Origin: a virus
Virus record (IMG/VR): IMGVR_UViG_3300035698_007290
Coordinates: 1 to 42,152 of that record
Strand: one strand, 5' to 3'
Length of the DNA: 42,152 bases
In this document: piece after piece, positions 1 to 8,430 of the stretch
Position numbering within the stretch: the first letter of the stretch is position 1
Layout: every line of letters begins with the position of its first letter
Made by a program: the position numbers and the translations under genes
The notes under the pieces: generated by a model
What the model saw: the letters and a program-made list of their open reading frames with translations, nothing else
Databases searched by the model: none
What the model was told of the DNA's origin: nothing

Positions 1-2
1 TC

Positions 3-188
3 GCCTTCGGGTTCCTTTCCCTCTTTGCCGTTGCGGTGGCAATGTTCGCGCGTGGCCTTTGGGCCGCCGAGGACAACATCCCCGTAGCTGTCGCGTGGAT
101 CCTCTCCGCGCTCGCAATCGGCAGCGTCGGTGCGCTTGGCGTGCCTGCTGTCATCGTGGGGCTCGGCGGCGCGATCGGCGCCGTCTGA
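3..188 (+). CDS. Small membrane protein, 5' truncated
   Basis: An open frame runs in from the left edge and ends at a TGA, giving 61 residues. The visible part has two hydrophobic stretches (about residues 1-18 and 26-60, the second rich in Gly, Ala, Val and Ile) separated by a short polar turn containing WAAEDN. This suggests a small inner-membrane protein with two or three spans. The start lies outside the window. It is followed by further small genes in the same direction. Function is unknown; holin-like proteins have this shape, but nothing specific supports that. Confidence 0.55.
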   Translation, partial: AFGFLSLFAVAVAMFARGLWAAEDNIPVAVAWILSALAIGSVGALGVPAVIVGLGGAIGAV

Positions 189-219
189 ACACCCTTCCTA
201 CCTACCTCAATCTAATCAC

Positions 220-450
220 ATGCCCGAATCATCACACCACCCGCGCTTCGAGCCTTACCCCGACAATGTCGCGAGGCTCGTGACTGAAACCACTGCACGC
301 GTCAGCGACATAACGCTCCTCGGATCGACCTTCCCGTCCGGCCACCGGAGCAAGGTCATGGGCGCCATCAAGGGCGCGCTGTTCCACATGCTGCACGAGA
401 TCGACGAAGCCCGCCAGGACGAAGGCCGCTCAGACGGAGGCCCCCTGTGA
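220..450 (+). CDS. Small helical protein of unknown function
   Basis: This 76-residue protein begins MPESSHHPRF and is mostly helical, with no membrane segment and no recognised domain. The chosen ATG follows a C/A-rich leader without a Shine-Dalgarno sequence, like many starts in this genome; an earlier in-frame ATG at 130 would lie inside the preceding gene. Its TGA overlaps the GTG start of the next gene, indicating translational coupling. The reading frame is supported by this overlap rather than by homology. Confidence 0.55.
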   Translation: MPESSHHPRFEPYPDNVARLVTETTARVSDITLLGSTFPSGHRSKVMGAIKGALFHMLHEIDEARQDEGRSDGGPL

Positions 451-992
451 GCGCCGAGAGCCCCAAGGAAATGCCCGCCCATTTGCCGGACGTCTACCTC
501 GGCGACGGGGTCTATGGGCACCACTGCTGCACGACGGAGGCTTACCCGAAGCTCGCTGCCCCCGCAGTCGACAAAACGCAGGCGCGGTCAGTCGGGCGCT
601 CGCTGATCCACTACGCGATCGGCGCCGCGCTGATCTTCGGCACGGTCTGGTACTTCGGCGATGGGCAAGCCGCGCTCATCTTCGTCGTCGGGTGCGCGTG
701 GACGGCGTCCCACATAAGTACCATTGCGCAAGTGTTCGCCGCGTGGGAGATATCGCACTCGGACTACGCCAAGACCACGGCGCGCGCTGCGCGGCTAGAG
801 GCGACTCTTCGCACCGTGCGCGAGCCAATGCGGGCGCTGTGCCTGAAGTGTCCAGACGCCGCGCTAGGGTTCGCGGGGATGACCGTGCTGGGACGGGTGG
901 CCATCATGCTCGACGGGGGCGAGTGCGTAGCGTGCCGGTGCCACGCGCCTCTATCCAAGACGGGACACTGCCCTGATTGTCGGGCAGATTAG
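447..992 (+). CDS. Two-span membrane protein with C-terminal zinc-ribbon cysteines
   Basis: This 181-residue protein starts at a GTG that overlaps the previous stop codon. Residues about 52-92 contain two hydrophobic spans separated by a short WYFGDGQ turn. A helical linker follows, then cysteine pairs near the C-terminus: CLKC, CVACRC and CPDC. These pairs look like a zinc-ribbon or two knuckles on the cytoplasmic side. No family is recognised. It is co-transcribed with the small genes around it, and a zinc-binding module on a phage membrane protein may mediate protein or nucleic-acid contacts (inference). Confidence 0.6.
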   Translation: MSAESPKEMPAHLPDVYLGDGVYGHHCCTTEAYPKLAAPAVDKTQARSVGRSLIHYAIGAALIFGTVWYFGDGQAALIFVVGCAWTASHISTIAQVFAAWEISHSDYAKTTARAARLEATLRTVREPMRALCLKCPDAALGFAGMTVLGRVAIMLDGGECVACRCHAPLSKTGHCPDCRAD

Positions 993-1100
993 CGGACTTA
1001 TGGCCGCCGGGGCTTTTCCGGGAAAGAGGTGAACCCCCGGCCCGGCACCGCCGATAGTACCTTCATCGCCGGGGACGACCCCCTAACCAAACCAAACGCT

Positions 1101-1523
1101 ATGACAACCTCCGCCGCCTTCACGCCTCTCGCCTGCTCCGACTTCGACGACTTCGACTGCACGCCATTGCAGGCGATCATCGACGAGCCTGGGCGCTACT
1201 CCGCGCTTGACACGTTCCGCGTGTACCAAGGCGTCTACGACCTCTTCGGAGACTGGCTCGGGCTCCACGTCTGGCTCGACTACGACGACGAGACCCGCAC
1301 TGTCGAGCTGACCCTCGACGTCGAAAAATCGGACCTGCTTGGGTTCGCGCTCATCCACGGGGCCTATATGAGCGATGGAGCCTGGATCACCGATTTCGTC
1401 GCCGCGTGGAACATGATCGAGGGTAACACTGACGACATGCCCGAAGAAATCGCCGAACGCGCGCTGGACGCTGTCCGCGAAGAGTTCACCAGCCGGTGCG
1501 CGGAAGACCGGTGGGTCCTGTGA
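1101..1523 (+). CDS. Acidic hypothetical protein
   Basis: This 140-residue, strongly acidic protein starts MTTSAAFTPL and is rich in Asp, aromatic residues and Glu. No known domain is apparent. The chosen ATG follows a leader composed almost only of C and A and lacking any purine-rich ribosome site; an upstream in-frame codon at 1029 would also be open but has no supporting signal. The final TGA overlaps the GTG of the next gene. High acidity and compactness are seen in phage DNA-mimic proteins, but that is only a possibility here. Confidence 0.55.
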   Translation: MTTSAAFTPLACSDFDDFDCTPLQAIIDEPGRYSALDTFRVYQGVYDLFGDWLGLHVWLDYDDETRTVELTLDVEKSDLLGFALIHGAYMSDGAWITDFVAAWNMIEGNTDDMPEEIAERALDAVREEFTSRCAEDRWVL

Positions 1524-1732
1524 GCTGGCACGTGCTTCCCCGCCCCACACTCCGGACGACCGTCGAGCTGTGGGGCGGGCGCGTCATGATGGCCGGGCTG
1601 GTTGCTTTCTTTGCGTGGCCGCTGGCCAGCGCCGCCGGATTCGGGGACATGCTCTACCTCGACGTTGCCGTGGGCTGCTGCGCCGCCGGGGCGCTTGCGC
1701 TGCTCGCGGCTCCCGGCCTGCGGGACGACTGA
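1520..1732 (+). CDS. Small two-span membrane protein
   Basis: This 70-residue protein begins at a GTG overlapping the preceding TGA (GTGA junction); a longer ATG start at 1496 would overlap more. It has two hydrophobic spans, about residues 22-38 and 45-63, with a short loop containing YLD. It is the last gene of the small left-hand group and is followed at once by a strong intrinsic terminator. Size and topology suit a holin or other small phage membrane protein, but no lysis enzyme adjoins it in the window. Confidence 0.5.
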   Translation: MSWHVLPRPTLRTTVELWGGRVMMAGLVAFFAWPLASAAGFGDMLYLDVAVGCCAAGALALLAAPGLRDD

Positions 1733-1763
1733 ACGCCTCGCCGCACCCTCCTAAGGAGGCCCC

Positions 1764-1809
1764 GGGCCCCCGCCTCGCACCGCACGCGAGACGGGGGCCC
1801 ACCTTTTTG
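1764..1809 (+). terminator. Intrinsic terminator after the left-hand small-gene operon
   Basis: A 15-bp GC-rich stem with one mismatch (arms 1764-1778 and 1786-1800) encloses a 7-base loop and is followed by ACCTTTTTG. It is the clearest U-tract terminator in the window and separates the first operon from the next gene. Confidence 0.85.
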
Positions 1810-1917
1810 CAGATCGGCGTACCATGCAGGAGTCGACCGCAACGGCGTGTAGCACCAGGCGAAGGAGACCCTGACCGCAGGAAGGGGGACGCATGAAGGC
1901 GCGGGCGTGGACGACAG

Positions 1918-1943
1918 CCCCGAGACTTGGCAGAGTCTCGGGG
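1918..1943. other. Perfect 10-bp hairpin in leader region
   Basis: CCCCGAGACT is followed by a 6-base loop and its exact complement AGTCTCGGGG. No U tract follows on either strand. It lies in the 5' leader of the gene at 1976, so it may act as an mRNA-stabilising or attenuating structure. The rest of the 1810-1975 gap shows no further feature I can support. Confidence 0.5.
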
Positions 1944-1975
1944 CACCCTCCCTCACTCTAGCCTGCGCCGACTCC

Positions 1976-2527
1976 ATGACCTATACGCCACTCTCCTCGA
2001 CCACGCTGAATAGCGACGTCGCCACACTGCTCAACGGCGTGACCGTCCGCTCTGTCTCGTTGACGTTCCCCACCGGTGTCGGCACGCTCCTCGCCGCCGC
2101 CGCGTCTGGCGCGCTCCACGGGCACCCTCTCGCCACGACGGAAGAGGTGCCGTTCTGCTGCCCGATCCCGCCACGCGTGGACGTTGCGCTTGGCGCGACC
2201 TTCGAGATTCTCGTGGCGCCAGCCACGGGCGAATCGACGAAGGTCACCGAGATCGAGGTGGACGCGTTCGCCGTGTCCACGGCTGCAACGGGCGTCGACT
2301 CCGCGACTCCGACCGAGACCGCCGCGATGGCGGCGCCGCTTGCTATGCCATCGAGTGCAGCGTTCCTGCTCACGATGGAGGTCCCGGCGACTGCGGCCAT
2401 TTGGGGCGCCGCCACCACGGGACTTATCACCGGCGCTGTCCGCAGGATCGTGGCGAGTTCGGGAACGGATCTGACCGGCGACCTAATCGTTATCGGCGGG
2501 GCTCTTCGCTACACGATCGAACGCTAG
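1976..2527 (+). CDS. Ala/Thr/Val-rich hypothetical protein
   Basis: This 183-residue protein starts MTYTPLSSTT and is rich in Ala, Thr, Val and Gly with alternating hydrophobic residues, suggesting an all-beta fold such as a virion decoration or appendage protein. The ATG at 1976 is preferred because the longer frame to 1907 runs through the upstream hairpin. No domain is recognised. The last 38 bases overlap the 3' end of the convergent ribbon-helix-helix gene on the other strand. Confidence 0.55.
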   Translation: MTYTPLSSTTLNSDVATLLNGVTVRSVSLTFPTGVGTLLAAAASGALHGHPLATTEEVPFCCPIPPRVDVALGATFEILVAPATGESTKVTEIEVDAFAVSTAATGVDSATPTETAAMAAPLAMPSSAAFLLTMEVPATAAIWGAATTGLITGAVRRIVASSGTDLTGDLIVIGGALRYTIER

Positions 2528-2702
2528 GCTCGACCCCAATGGCCCGCGCTCGGACGAAGTCCGACAGTCGGGCGCCCGCCGGGCACTGCCGCGCCAGTGC
2601 GGCGAACTCGTCCGACGTGAAGCGCACCGTCAAGGACGGGGTCCCGCGCGGGCGGCGGAGTCGGCGTGGCGCAGGGGCGCGGTTTGTGAATCCTTCGGCC
2701 AT
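2490..2702 (-). CDS. Ribbon-helix-helix DNA-binding protein
   Basis: This 70-residue basic protein has a disordered Arg/Pro-rich N-terminus, then a beta strand SLTVRFT, a helix SDEFAALARQC, a turn and a second helix LSDFVRARAIG. That is the strand-helix-helix pattern of MetJ/Arc- or MobC-type ribbon-helix-helix proteins, which dimerise and bind palindromic DNA. It is one of only three leftward genes. It has a strong Shine-Dalgarno sequence (GGGAGGAG, about 5 bases before the ATG) and a plausible promoter, unlike most rightward genes. It sits divergently upstream of the portal gene, so a role as regulator of the structural operon and of itself is likely. The family call is from pattern only. 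Confidence 0.65.
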   Translation of the reverse strand: MAEGFTNRAPAPRRLRRPRGTPSLTVRFTSDEFAALARQCPAGARLSDFVRARAIGVEPSVRSCSEEPRR

Positions 2703-2723
2703 GATCTCCTCCCTTGGGTCGCG

Positions 2724-2750
2724 CGTATCGTAGCACGCTGGACCTGTCAA
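2724..2750 (-). promoter_or_regulatory. Putative promoter of the ribbon-helix-helix gene
   Basis: Read on the minus strand, a perfect TTGACA -35 box (2750-2745) is followed after 15 bases by GATACG (2729-2724) as a possible -10. It lies directly upstream of the Shine-Dalgarno sequence of the leftward gene. A similar pair occurs before the gene at 31681. Confidence 0.45.
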
Positions 2751-2763
2751 CCCCGAAAACGCG

Positions 2764-2774
2764 GGTGAATCACC
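2764..2774. promoter_or_regulatory. Candidate operator palindrome
   Basis: GGTGAATCACC is an 11-bp dyad with 5-bp arms. It lies 14 bp beyond the leftward -35 box and about 40 bp before the portal start, where a repressor encoded by the adjacent gene could act on both directions. Only one copy was seen. Confidence 0.3.
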
Positions 2775-2813
2775 AGGAGACGCCACTCGCGAGATCCCGC
2801 CCCGGTCGCTCTG

Positions 2814-5432
2814 TTGGCCCCTGTGATCGCTCCTGAGCCCAGCACCCCGAACGGCACGGGGAAGTCGTCCAAAGCCAACTGGAGCGCCCCCAGCCGGGCT
2901 GGGCGGCTCTGGAGTGGCAAGGCGGACTCCTCCCCCCGGGCTACGCCCATCAACGCGGGCGGCGGGGGCAAGTTCCTGGACCGGAACGGAAACTTCACCG
3001 TGGGCCGTGACGGGCGCCTAAAGGTGGCCAGCGACCGGGGCGAGCTGTTCAGCTTCTCGTCCCAAGTCCTGCGGATCACGTCGAACGTGGGCGACCGCGA
3101 GGAGACCGAGAGGCCGTACGAAGAAAATCCTTGGATCCGGGCCGCGATCAAAGCGTTTTCTGGAGGCTTCGCCAGGTTGAGCCTGCGGGTCACCGACCGG
3201 GATCCCGCTGACAAAGACGCGAAGGTCATCGGCGGGCACCCCCTCACAAAACTCCTTAGCAGTCCGAACCGACTCCGCACCGCGCGCGAGTTCATGTTCG
3301 AGACTTGCGTGGGGCACAAGCACGACGGCGAAGTGGTTTGGTTCCTCGCCGACGCGCAAGGCGCCGCAGTCGCGTCCGACCCGGTCACGCACAAGCTGCT
3401 CGCGGAGCCCGCGCAGATCATCGCCGTACGCGGCGGGCGCGTGCAAATCGAGCACGACTCCAAAGGCTGGCCGTCGTCGTACCGATATTCCACTGTCTAC
3501 GGGTCAAGCTCATCGGCAGTCTCGCCCGAGTTCCCGGCTGGGTCCGTCCTGCACTTCCGCGACTACGATCCGTACAACACGACGCGCGGGCTCGGCGACG
3601 TGACCTCCCTGGAGCGGGAGATCGACATGTACTTCCAGGGCTTCCGGTCGATGGACGGTAACGTCCGTTCCGGTGGAGCCCCCGGCGGCTTCCTCATCTA
3701 CGACACGGACGTAGATCCGGCGGAGATGCAGCGGCGCCAAGAGGGGATGGACGGCGAGGTAGAGTCGCAGGCGAATCGCACGATCAAGCTCATTGGCGGA
3801 GGTGCAACGTTCACGCCGAACGGCGTCAAGCCTTCGGACATGCAATACAAGGAGTTGTTCGCGTGGCTCCGCGAGTCGATCCTCGCCGTGCTGGGGGTTC
3901 CCGCCCCCGTGATCGGGGTCTATGACTCCGCGACGTATAACAACGTCGAGACGGCGCACCGCGAAATGTGGACGGGCCCGAACGGGATCCTTTCATTCGC
4001 CGTGCTGATCTCGGACGTGCTGACGCACAATCTGCTTCCGCGCCTGCCCGGCTACCGCACGGGCTCGACGGAAACAGTCAGCTTCGATTCGTCAATGATC
4101 GAAGTTCTGCGCGCAGACATCGGAGCGCAGATGGACCGCGCGGGCGACCTCGCCGCGAAGGGCGTCGGCGTCTCGTTCGCGCAAGGCATGGCCATGCAGG
4201 GCTCCGAGGCTGAACTTGACGAGGGGCTTGACACTCCATGGCAAGCGACCACACTCAGGAGCCTCGCCCCCGAGGACGAGGACACCGGCGACTTGTCGGC
4301 GTCCCCGGAGTCGGTGCTGTCCGCGCCGCAGATCGCCGCGCTGGCCGAGATCGTGAAGTCGGTCGCATCGGGCGCGCTGCCCAAAGACACCGCCGTCCAG
4401 ATCATCGTGGCGACGTTCCCCTTCGACCAGGCGCGCGCCGAGCGCATCATGCGCGACGTGGAAGAGGGCTCGAACCCGCAGCCCGACGCGCTGAATCCCA
4501 ACTCCGAAGACGAAGCTCCCGACGATGACGCAGAAGCAGAATCCGAAGACGGCGCTGAGGCCGAAGAAGCCGACGAGGCCGCTGCTGAGGACGACGACGC
4601 TCTACGCCATGAGGGCCAGGCGTATTCGTTCCCTCGCGATACGCCGGAAGAGCTTGGATACGCCAAGCGAGTGAACCGGTGGCTAGTCTCGTACGAGACC
4701 GCACAGACCCGGGAGTTCGGGCGCATCGCGCGGTCACGGCTCGGCAAGCGGCATCTGAATATCTTCGACGACGAATCGAACCCGTCCGCGATCCCCGATG
4801 AAGCGTGGGACGCACTACTACTCTCCCGCACGACGTGGGCCGCCCGCTTCGATCGTGAGACTCGCGTGGCTCTCCGCGACGTGTACGCCGCCGCGTTCGC
4901 CGAGGCCTCCGGTGAAGTGGCAGGTCCGATCGTGTCGACGACGGACCCCGCTGTCATCGAGATGATGGGGACCCAACAGATCAAGGTAGCCGAAGGCGTG
5001 ACGTCCACACTGGCCCGTCGCGTGCGGGCCATCGTGGTAAAGACGCTGGCCAAGGTGTCAGCACCCGGCACGTTGCGCGAGCAGATCCTTGCGGCGCTCC
5101 CCGAACTCACCGCAGAGATGGGGCGGGTGTTCGGCAGCAAGGACGCCCGCGCACTAGCCATCGCTCGCACGGAGACCGGCAAGGCGCGTAATCTGGCCCA
5201 CGTTGACCACTATGCCCGCAACGGCGTGAAGACGATTCGGTGGTCGACCGCTCAGGAGGACAGCGCACGCCCGTCCCACGCGGGCGTGCATAAACAAGTC
5301 ATCACGTTAGGAGGCCGGTTCGATAACGGACTGCGCCACCCACACGACCCCGACGCCCCTGCCGGCGAAGTCGTCAACTGCCGTTGCCGAATCTTTGCCG
5401 ACACGTTCACCGAGACCCTCGACGACCTATGA
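2814..5432 (+). CDS. Portal protein fused to MuF-type minor head protein
   Basis: This 872-residue protein joins two normally separate head proteins. Residues about 100-475 form an HK97-type portal, including YEENPWIRAAI near the start of the domain and the conserved stretch around LAVLGVPAPVIG. The portal forms the dodecameric DNA-entry ring of the capsid. Residues about 485-600 are a strongly acidic linker. Residues about 605-865 are a Phage_Mu_F-like domain with ARTETGKARN, then IRWSTAQED and the terminal VNCRCR motif; such proteins usually sit inside the head or are ejected. The start is uncertain: TTG at 2814 or GTG at 2823, since no ATG follows the in-frame stop. The end overlaps the protease start (ATGA). 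The terminase that usually precedes portal is absent. Confidence 0.93.
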   Translation: MAPVIAPEPSTPNGTGKSSKANWSAPSRAGRLWSGKADSSPRATPINAGGGGKFLDRNGNFTVGRDGRLKVASDRGELFSFSSQVLRITSNVGDREETERPYEENPWIRAAIKAFSGGFARLSLRVTDRDPADKDAKVIGGHPLTKLLSSPNRLRTAREFMFETCVGHKHDGEVVWFLADAQGAAVASDPVTHKLLAEPAQIIAVRGGRVQIEHDSKGWPSSYRYSTVYGSSSSAVSPEFPAGSVLHFRDYDPYNTTRGLGDVTSLEREIDMYFQGFRSMDGNVRSGGAPGGFLIYDTDVDPAEMQRRQEGMDGEVESQANRTIKLIGGGATFTPNGVKPSDMQYKELFAWLRESILAVLGVPAPVIGVYDSATYNNVETAHREMWTGPNGILSFAVLISDVLTHNLLPRLPGYRTGSTETVSFDSSMIEVLRADIGAQMDRAGDLAAKGVGVSFAQGMAMQGSEAELDEGLDTPWQATTLRSLAPEDEDTGDLSASPESVLSAPQIAALAEIVKSVASGALPKDTAVQIIVATFPFDQARAERIMRDVEEGSNPQPDALNPNSEDEAPDDDAEAESEDGAEAEEADEAAAEDDDALRHEGQAYSFPRDTPEELGYAKRVNRWLVSYETAQTREFGRIARSRLGKRHLNIFDDESNPSAIPDEAWDALLLSRTTWAARFDRETRVALRDVYAAAFAEASGEVAGPIVSTTDPAVIEMMGTQQIKVAEGVTSTLARRVRAIVVKTLAKVSAPGTLREQILAALPELTAEMGRVFGSKDARALAIARTETGKARNLAHVDHYARNGVKTIRWSTAQEDSARPSHAGVHKQVITLGGRFDNGLRHPHDPDAPAGEVVNCRCRIFADTFTETLDDL

Positions 5433-6565
5433 AGTTTCGCAGCCTGACTCAGAAGTACCGCGCAGGCACGCTCGAAGTTTCCGACCTCGACGGCGTGGGC
5501 GCGATGGACTTTCTCGAAGTTCGCAAGGAGGCGTCTGGCGGGTCGATGGCATACACGCTTGACGCCGACGCCATGCTGTCCTTCTTCGGCCAGGACGAAG
5601 AAGAGGGGGGCGAGGAGTCCAAGGACAAGCCCAAGGAGAAGGCGGCCAAGCCGGAAGGCCCGGTCTCTTACGTCATGGTCTCGGACGGCAACATCCCGCC
5701 GTTTTCCGATCGCGTGAAGGCGGACGCGTGGGACCTGAAGCAGTTCAAGTATCGCGGGGGGATCCTGCTCTACGACCACAACTTCGACTTTGCGCGCCCG
5801 CCGATCGGGACTATGGGCAGCGTCAAGAAGAACGTCGAGATGAGCCGCAAGGGCCGCACGTTCACAGCGGTCACCGGGGACGCGACGTTCGCCGATCGCG
5901 AGATTTACCCCTTCGCAGGGATGATCGGCGACCTCGTTCGCTCGGGCACGCTTACCGGCGGGTCCATTGGCTTCGACGTATTGAGCGCACGCGCGCCCAC
6001 GGAGAAGGAACAAGAAGAGCTGGGAATGATGCCCTACTCGACGGTGATCGAGAAGGCGTCCCCGTTCGAGTTCAGCGTTACGCCGTTAGGCCGTGACGAG
6101 AACGCGCAGCGGCTTGGCGCGTGTCTGCTCGACCCGCTCGAAGCCAAGCTCGCCGAGTTCGCCGAGAGCGGCGTCTACCCCGACGAGTGTATCGGTGCGT
6201 TGCGGGAGGACATGCGCGAGAAGATCGGTAAGGCAACCCGCGTCGGCATCGTCGTCCCCGAGCAGCTACGAGACATCCCACTCGATGGCCCCGCCGCGAA
6301 GCCGGCCCCCGTCAAGATCGTGCCCGCCGAGGATGCCGCCTTCGCACTAGCTCTCGCGGACCGGGACGCCAGCATCGCGCAGCTCCGTGCCGCCGTCGAG
6401 CTGCTCACGAAGCGCGTGGACGACAACGTCTACGAGATGATCTTCGCGGGCATCCCCGCCGGAGAGCCCGCTCCCCAGAACACCCCCACCGAACAGGACA
6501 CCGGCGCAGATGACAGCGGCCCCGGTGACCCTTTACTCGATTCCGCTGTTTCAATGGGTTTCTAG
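5429..6565 (+). CDS. HK97-type prohead maturation protease (S78 family)
   Basis: This 378-residue serine protease is expected to cleave scaffold and capsid protein during head maturation. His117 in LLYDHNFD and Ser179 in GGSIGFDV fit the catalytic pair of the family, and Glu214 in FEFSVTPLG may be the third member. The core spans about residues 80-230. An acidic, Lys/Glu-rich insertion at 55-77 and a long C-terminal tail (about 150 residues with a coiled-coil-like helix) may act in scaffolding. Its ATG overlaps the portal stop codon, and the capsid gene follows. Confidence 0.92.
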   Translation: MKFRSLTQKYRAGTLEVSDLDGVGAMDFLEVRKEASGGSMAYTLDADAMLSFFGQDEEEGGEESKDKPKEKAAKPEGPVSYVMVSDGNIPPFSDRVKADAWDLKQFKYRGGILLYDHNFDFARPPIGTMGSVKKNVEMSRKGRTFTAVTGDATFADREIYPFAGMIGDLVRSGTLTGGSIGFDVLSARAPTEKEQEELGMMPYSTVIEKASPFEFSVTPLGRDENAQRLGACLLDPLEAKLAEFAESGVYPDECIGALREDMREKIGKATRVGIVVPEQLRDIPLDGPAAKPAPVKIVPAEDAAFALALADRDASIAQLRAAVELLTKRVDDNVYEMIFAGIPAGEPAPQNTPTEQDTGADDSGPGDPLLDSAVSMGF

Positions 6566-6580
6566 CCCACCCCCCTACAA

Positions 6581-7849
6581 ATGACCGACACCAAAAAAGA
6601 AGCTGGGTCACCTGCGGATCGGCGGGCTGAGTTCGAGGCTCTTCTCGACGAGCGCATCAAACTCGCGCTCGGCCAGAATCAAATCGACGTGACCAACATC
6701 GACGCGATTCTCGAAGACCAGCGCAAGAAGTTCGAGCTATCCCTAGCCGAACACATCAGGACCACGCGGCAGCATGACCTCCCCGGCTCTGACGAGGAGA
6801 CCTACAAGGGCGAGGGATTCTCACTCGCCAAGGTCGCTCTCGGCCTCGCGTCGGGTGATCTGGAGAAGCACGCTCCGATGGAATTCAAGATGTCGAGTGA
6901 GCTTCAAGAAGCCCACCGCGAACGTCTTGCCCAAGGCACCGTCCCTGACAGTGCTGGCGGGTTCCTCGTGCCCACCCAGGTCTTCGAGGACCAGATCATC
7001 CCGCTGCTGCGTCCGCAAGTCATCGCTCTTGCGCTCGGAATCCAACAGATGCCGATCACCGGCGCAGGCGTCGTCGAGCTTCCTCGTGAAGTCACCGGCC
7101 CCGTCGTCGACAACGTCGCCGAGAACAACGCGAACACCGACAGCGACATGGCCTTCGGGATCCAGCGCATGGAGCCGCGTACCGCGCAAAGCTTCATCAA
7201 GGCGTCCCGTCGTTTCTTGTCGCTCGGCGTTGGCGCCGACTCGTTCATCAAGGCCCGCATGGCCGAGGAACTCGCCCTCCAGTGGAACAACTGGATCTTG
7301 AAGGGCGACGGAATGAACGGTAACCCGATCGGCGTCTACAACACGCCGAACGTGGGCTCCGAAGACTTCGCTTCCACCGTCTCCGGTGGCATCGTGACGC
7401 CGGACTTCTATCGAGGCTTGCTCTCGATGGAAGACCAGCTCGCCGACGCCAACGCGCTCAAGAATTCCGGAAGCCTCGGTTGGGCCTGCGCCAACCGCTT
7501 CGTTTCCGCGTGCCGCCAGATCGCTTCGGCGAACAACGCTGCTGCGACGGACAATCTCGAAATGAGCCGCTCGGCTGTTGGCTCGGGCCAGCTCGATTCG
7601 ATCATCGGGTACAAGTTCGAGCGCACCACGCAGCTCACGCAGGGCTCTACCACCGAAGCCATCTTCGGGGACTGGAGCCGGTGCATCCTCGCGACGTGGA
7701 ACAACCTCTCCATCGAGGCCAGTTCGACGAGCGAGGACGCCATGAAGAAGCGCCAGGTCCACATGGTCGCCTACATCGACGCCGACGTCGCTGTGACGCA
7801 ACCGACCGCGTTCTGCGTGGCCGCGAACCTCGACACTTCCTCGCTCTGA
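6581..7849 (+). CDS. HK97-fold major capsid protein
   Basis: This 422-residue protein has a charged helical N-terminal region (about 10-110), matching the delta or scaffold domain removed by the prohead protease. The capsid core runs from about residue 115 (DSAGGFLVPTQV, typical of the N-arm) to the end. LALQWNNWILKGDG and GNPIGVYNTP are characteristic of the Phage_capsid family. It assembles the icosahedral shell. The ATG follows a C/A-rich leader with no Shine-Dalgarno sequence, striking for what should be the most abundant phage protein. Confidence 0.94.
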   Translation: MTDTKKEAGSPADRRAEFEALLDERIKLALGQNQIDVTNIDAILEDQRKKFELSLAEHIRTTRQHDLPGSDEETYKGEGFSLAKVALGLASGDLEKHAPMEFKMSSELQEAHRERLAQGTVPDSAGGFLVPTQVFEDQIIPLLRPQVIALALGIQQMPITGAGVVELPREVTGPVVDNVAENNANTDSDMAFGIQRMEPRTAQSFIKASRRFLSLGVGADSFIKARMAEELALQWNNWILKGDGMNGNPIGVYNTPNVGSEDFASTVSGGIVTPDFYRGLLSMEDQLADANALKNSGSLGWACANRFVSACRQIASANNAAATDNLEMSRSAVGSGQLDSIIGYKFERTTQLTQGSTTEAIFGDWSRCILATWNNLSIEASSTSEDAMKKRQVHMVAYIDADVAVTQPTAFCVAANLDTSSL

Positions 7850-7916
7850 TCCAGAAGCAGTAGCGCCGACTCCCGGGCGCAACGCCAACCCCTCAAACAC
7901 AGAACCAGAAAAAGCT

Positions 7917-8363
7917 ATGACTGCAACAGATCTAGCCGGCGCATCGAGTGTGCGGCTTGGCATTGCCCCGGTGTCGGCGTCTACCGCTTCGACCACCGCA
8001 ACCGCCGCAGGCATCGACACCATCGGCTACCGATGGGCGATGCTTGTGGCCAACGTCGGCGTGAGCGCTGCATCCAGCCTCGTGAGTACGTTCACGATTA
8101 CCGGCTGCGACACGGTCGGCGGCACGTATGTCGCGATCACCGGGGCGTCGCTGACCGTCGCATTCGGCGACGAAGGCGTGACCTACCGGGGTCTCGTCGA
8201 CATGGCGCACCAGCCGCGCTACATCAAGGTCTCGTGCGTGTCCGCCACCGGCGGCACCACCTTGATCAGCGCAAACGTGGTCCTCTACGGCGCCGAGGCA
8301 GCAGGTCTCCCCGACCTGTCCTCGGGTGGCGCGGACGAGATCCAGTTCACCGTTCTTTCCTGA
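7917..8363 (+). CDS. Structural protein, first of a tandem paralogous pair (possible capsid decoration)
   Basis: This 148-residue, beta-rich protein follows the capsid gene and precedes a paralogue of exactly the same length. The two share the start MT(A/S)TDLA, the block IDTIGYRWA, a VLYG strand near residue 125 and a GLPD-S-GGAD tail. Position after the capsid gene and beta-rich composition suggest a head decoration protein, but no family is recognised. The 67-base gap before it holds a C/A-rich leader ending in AGAAAAAGCT. Confidence 0.7.
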   Translation: MTATDLAGASSVRLGIAPVSASTASTTATAAGIDTIGYRWAMLVANVGVSAASSLVSTFTITGCDTVGGTYVAITGASLTVAFGDEGVTYRGLVDMAHQPRYIKVSCVSATGGTTLISANVVLYGAEAAGLPDLSSGGADEIQFTVLS

Positions 8364-8374
8364 TCGGTAAGCGC

Positions 8375-8405
8375 CGCGACCCTTACCCAATAAGTAAGGG
8401 TCGCG
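8375..8405 (+). other. Perfect 12-bp hairpin between the paralogues
   Basis: CGCGACCCTTAC, a 7-base loop and the exact complement form a strong hairpin right after the stop codon of the first paralogue. No U tract follows (GCACTCACCCC), so it is more likely an mRNA 3'-end stabiliser or processing signal than a simple terminator. Confidence 0.6.
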
Positions 8406-8430
8406 CACTCACCCCGACTACAAATCAGAC

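Noticed and set aside
1-2813. Terminase genes, expected before the portal
   Set aside because: No frame here has a terminase ATPase or nuclease motif; they must lie outside the window.
4052-5182. Long leftward frame opposite the portal-MuF gene
   Set aside because: It is Ser/Ala/Arg-rich antisense to a convincing gene, as expected in GC-rich DNA. The same applies to leftward frames at 6821-8023 and 15818-16672.
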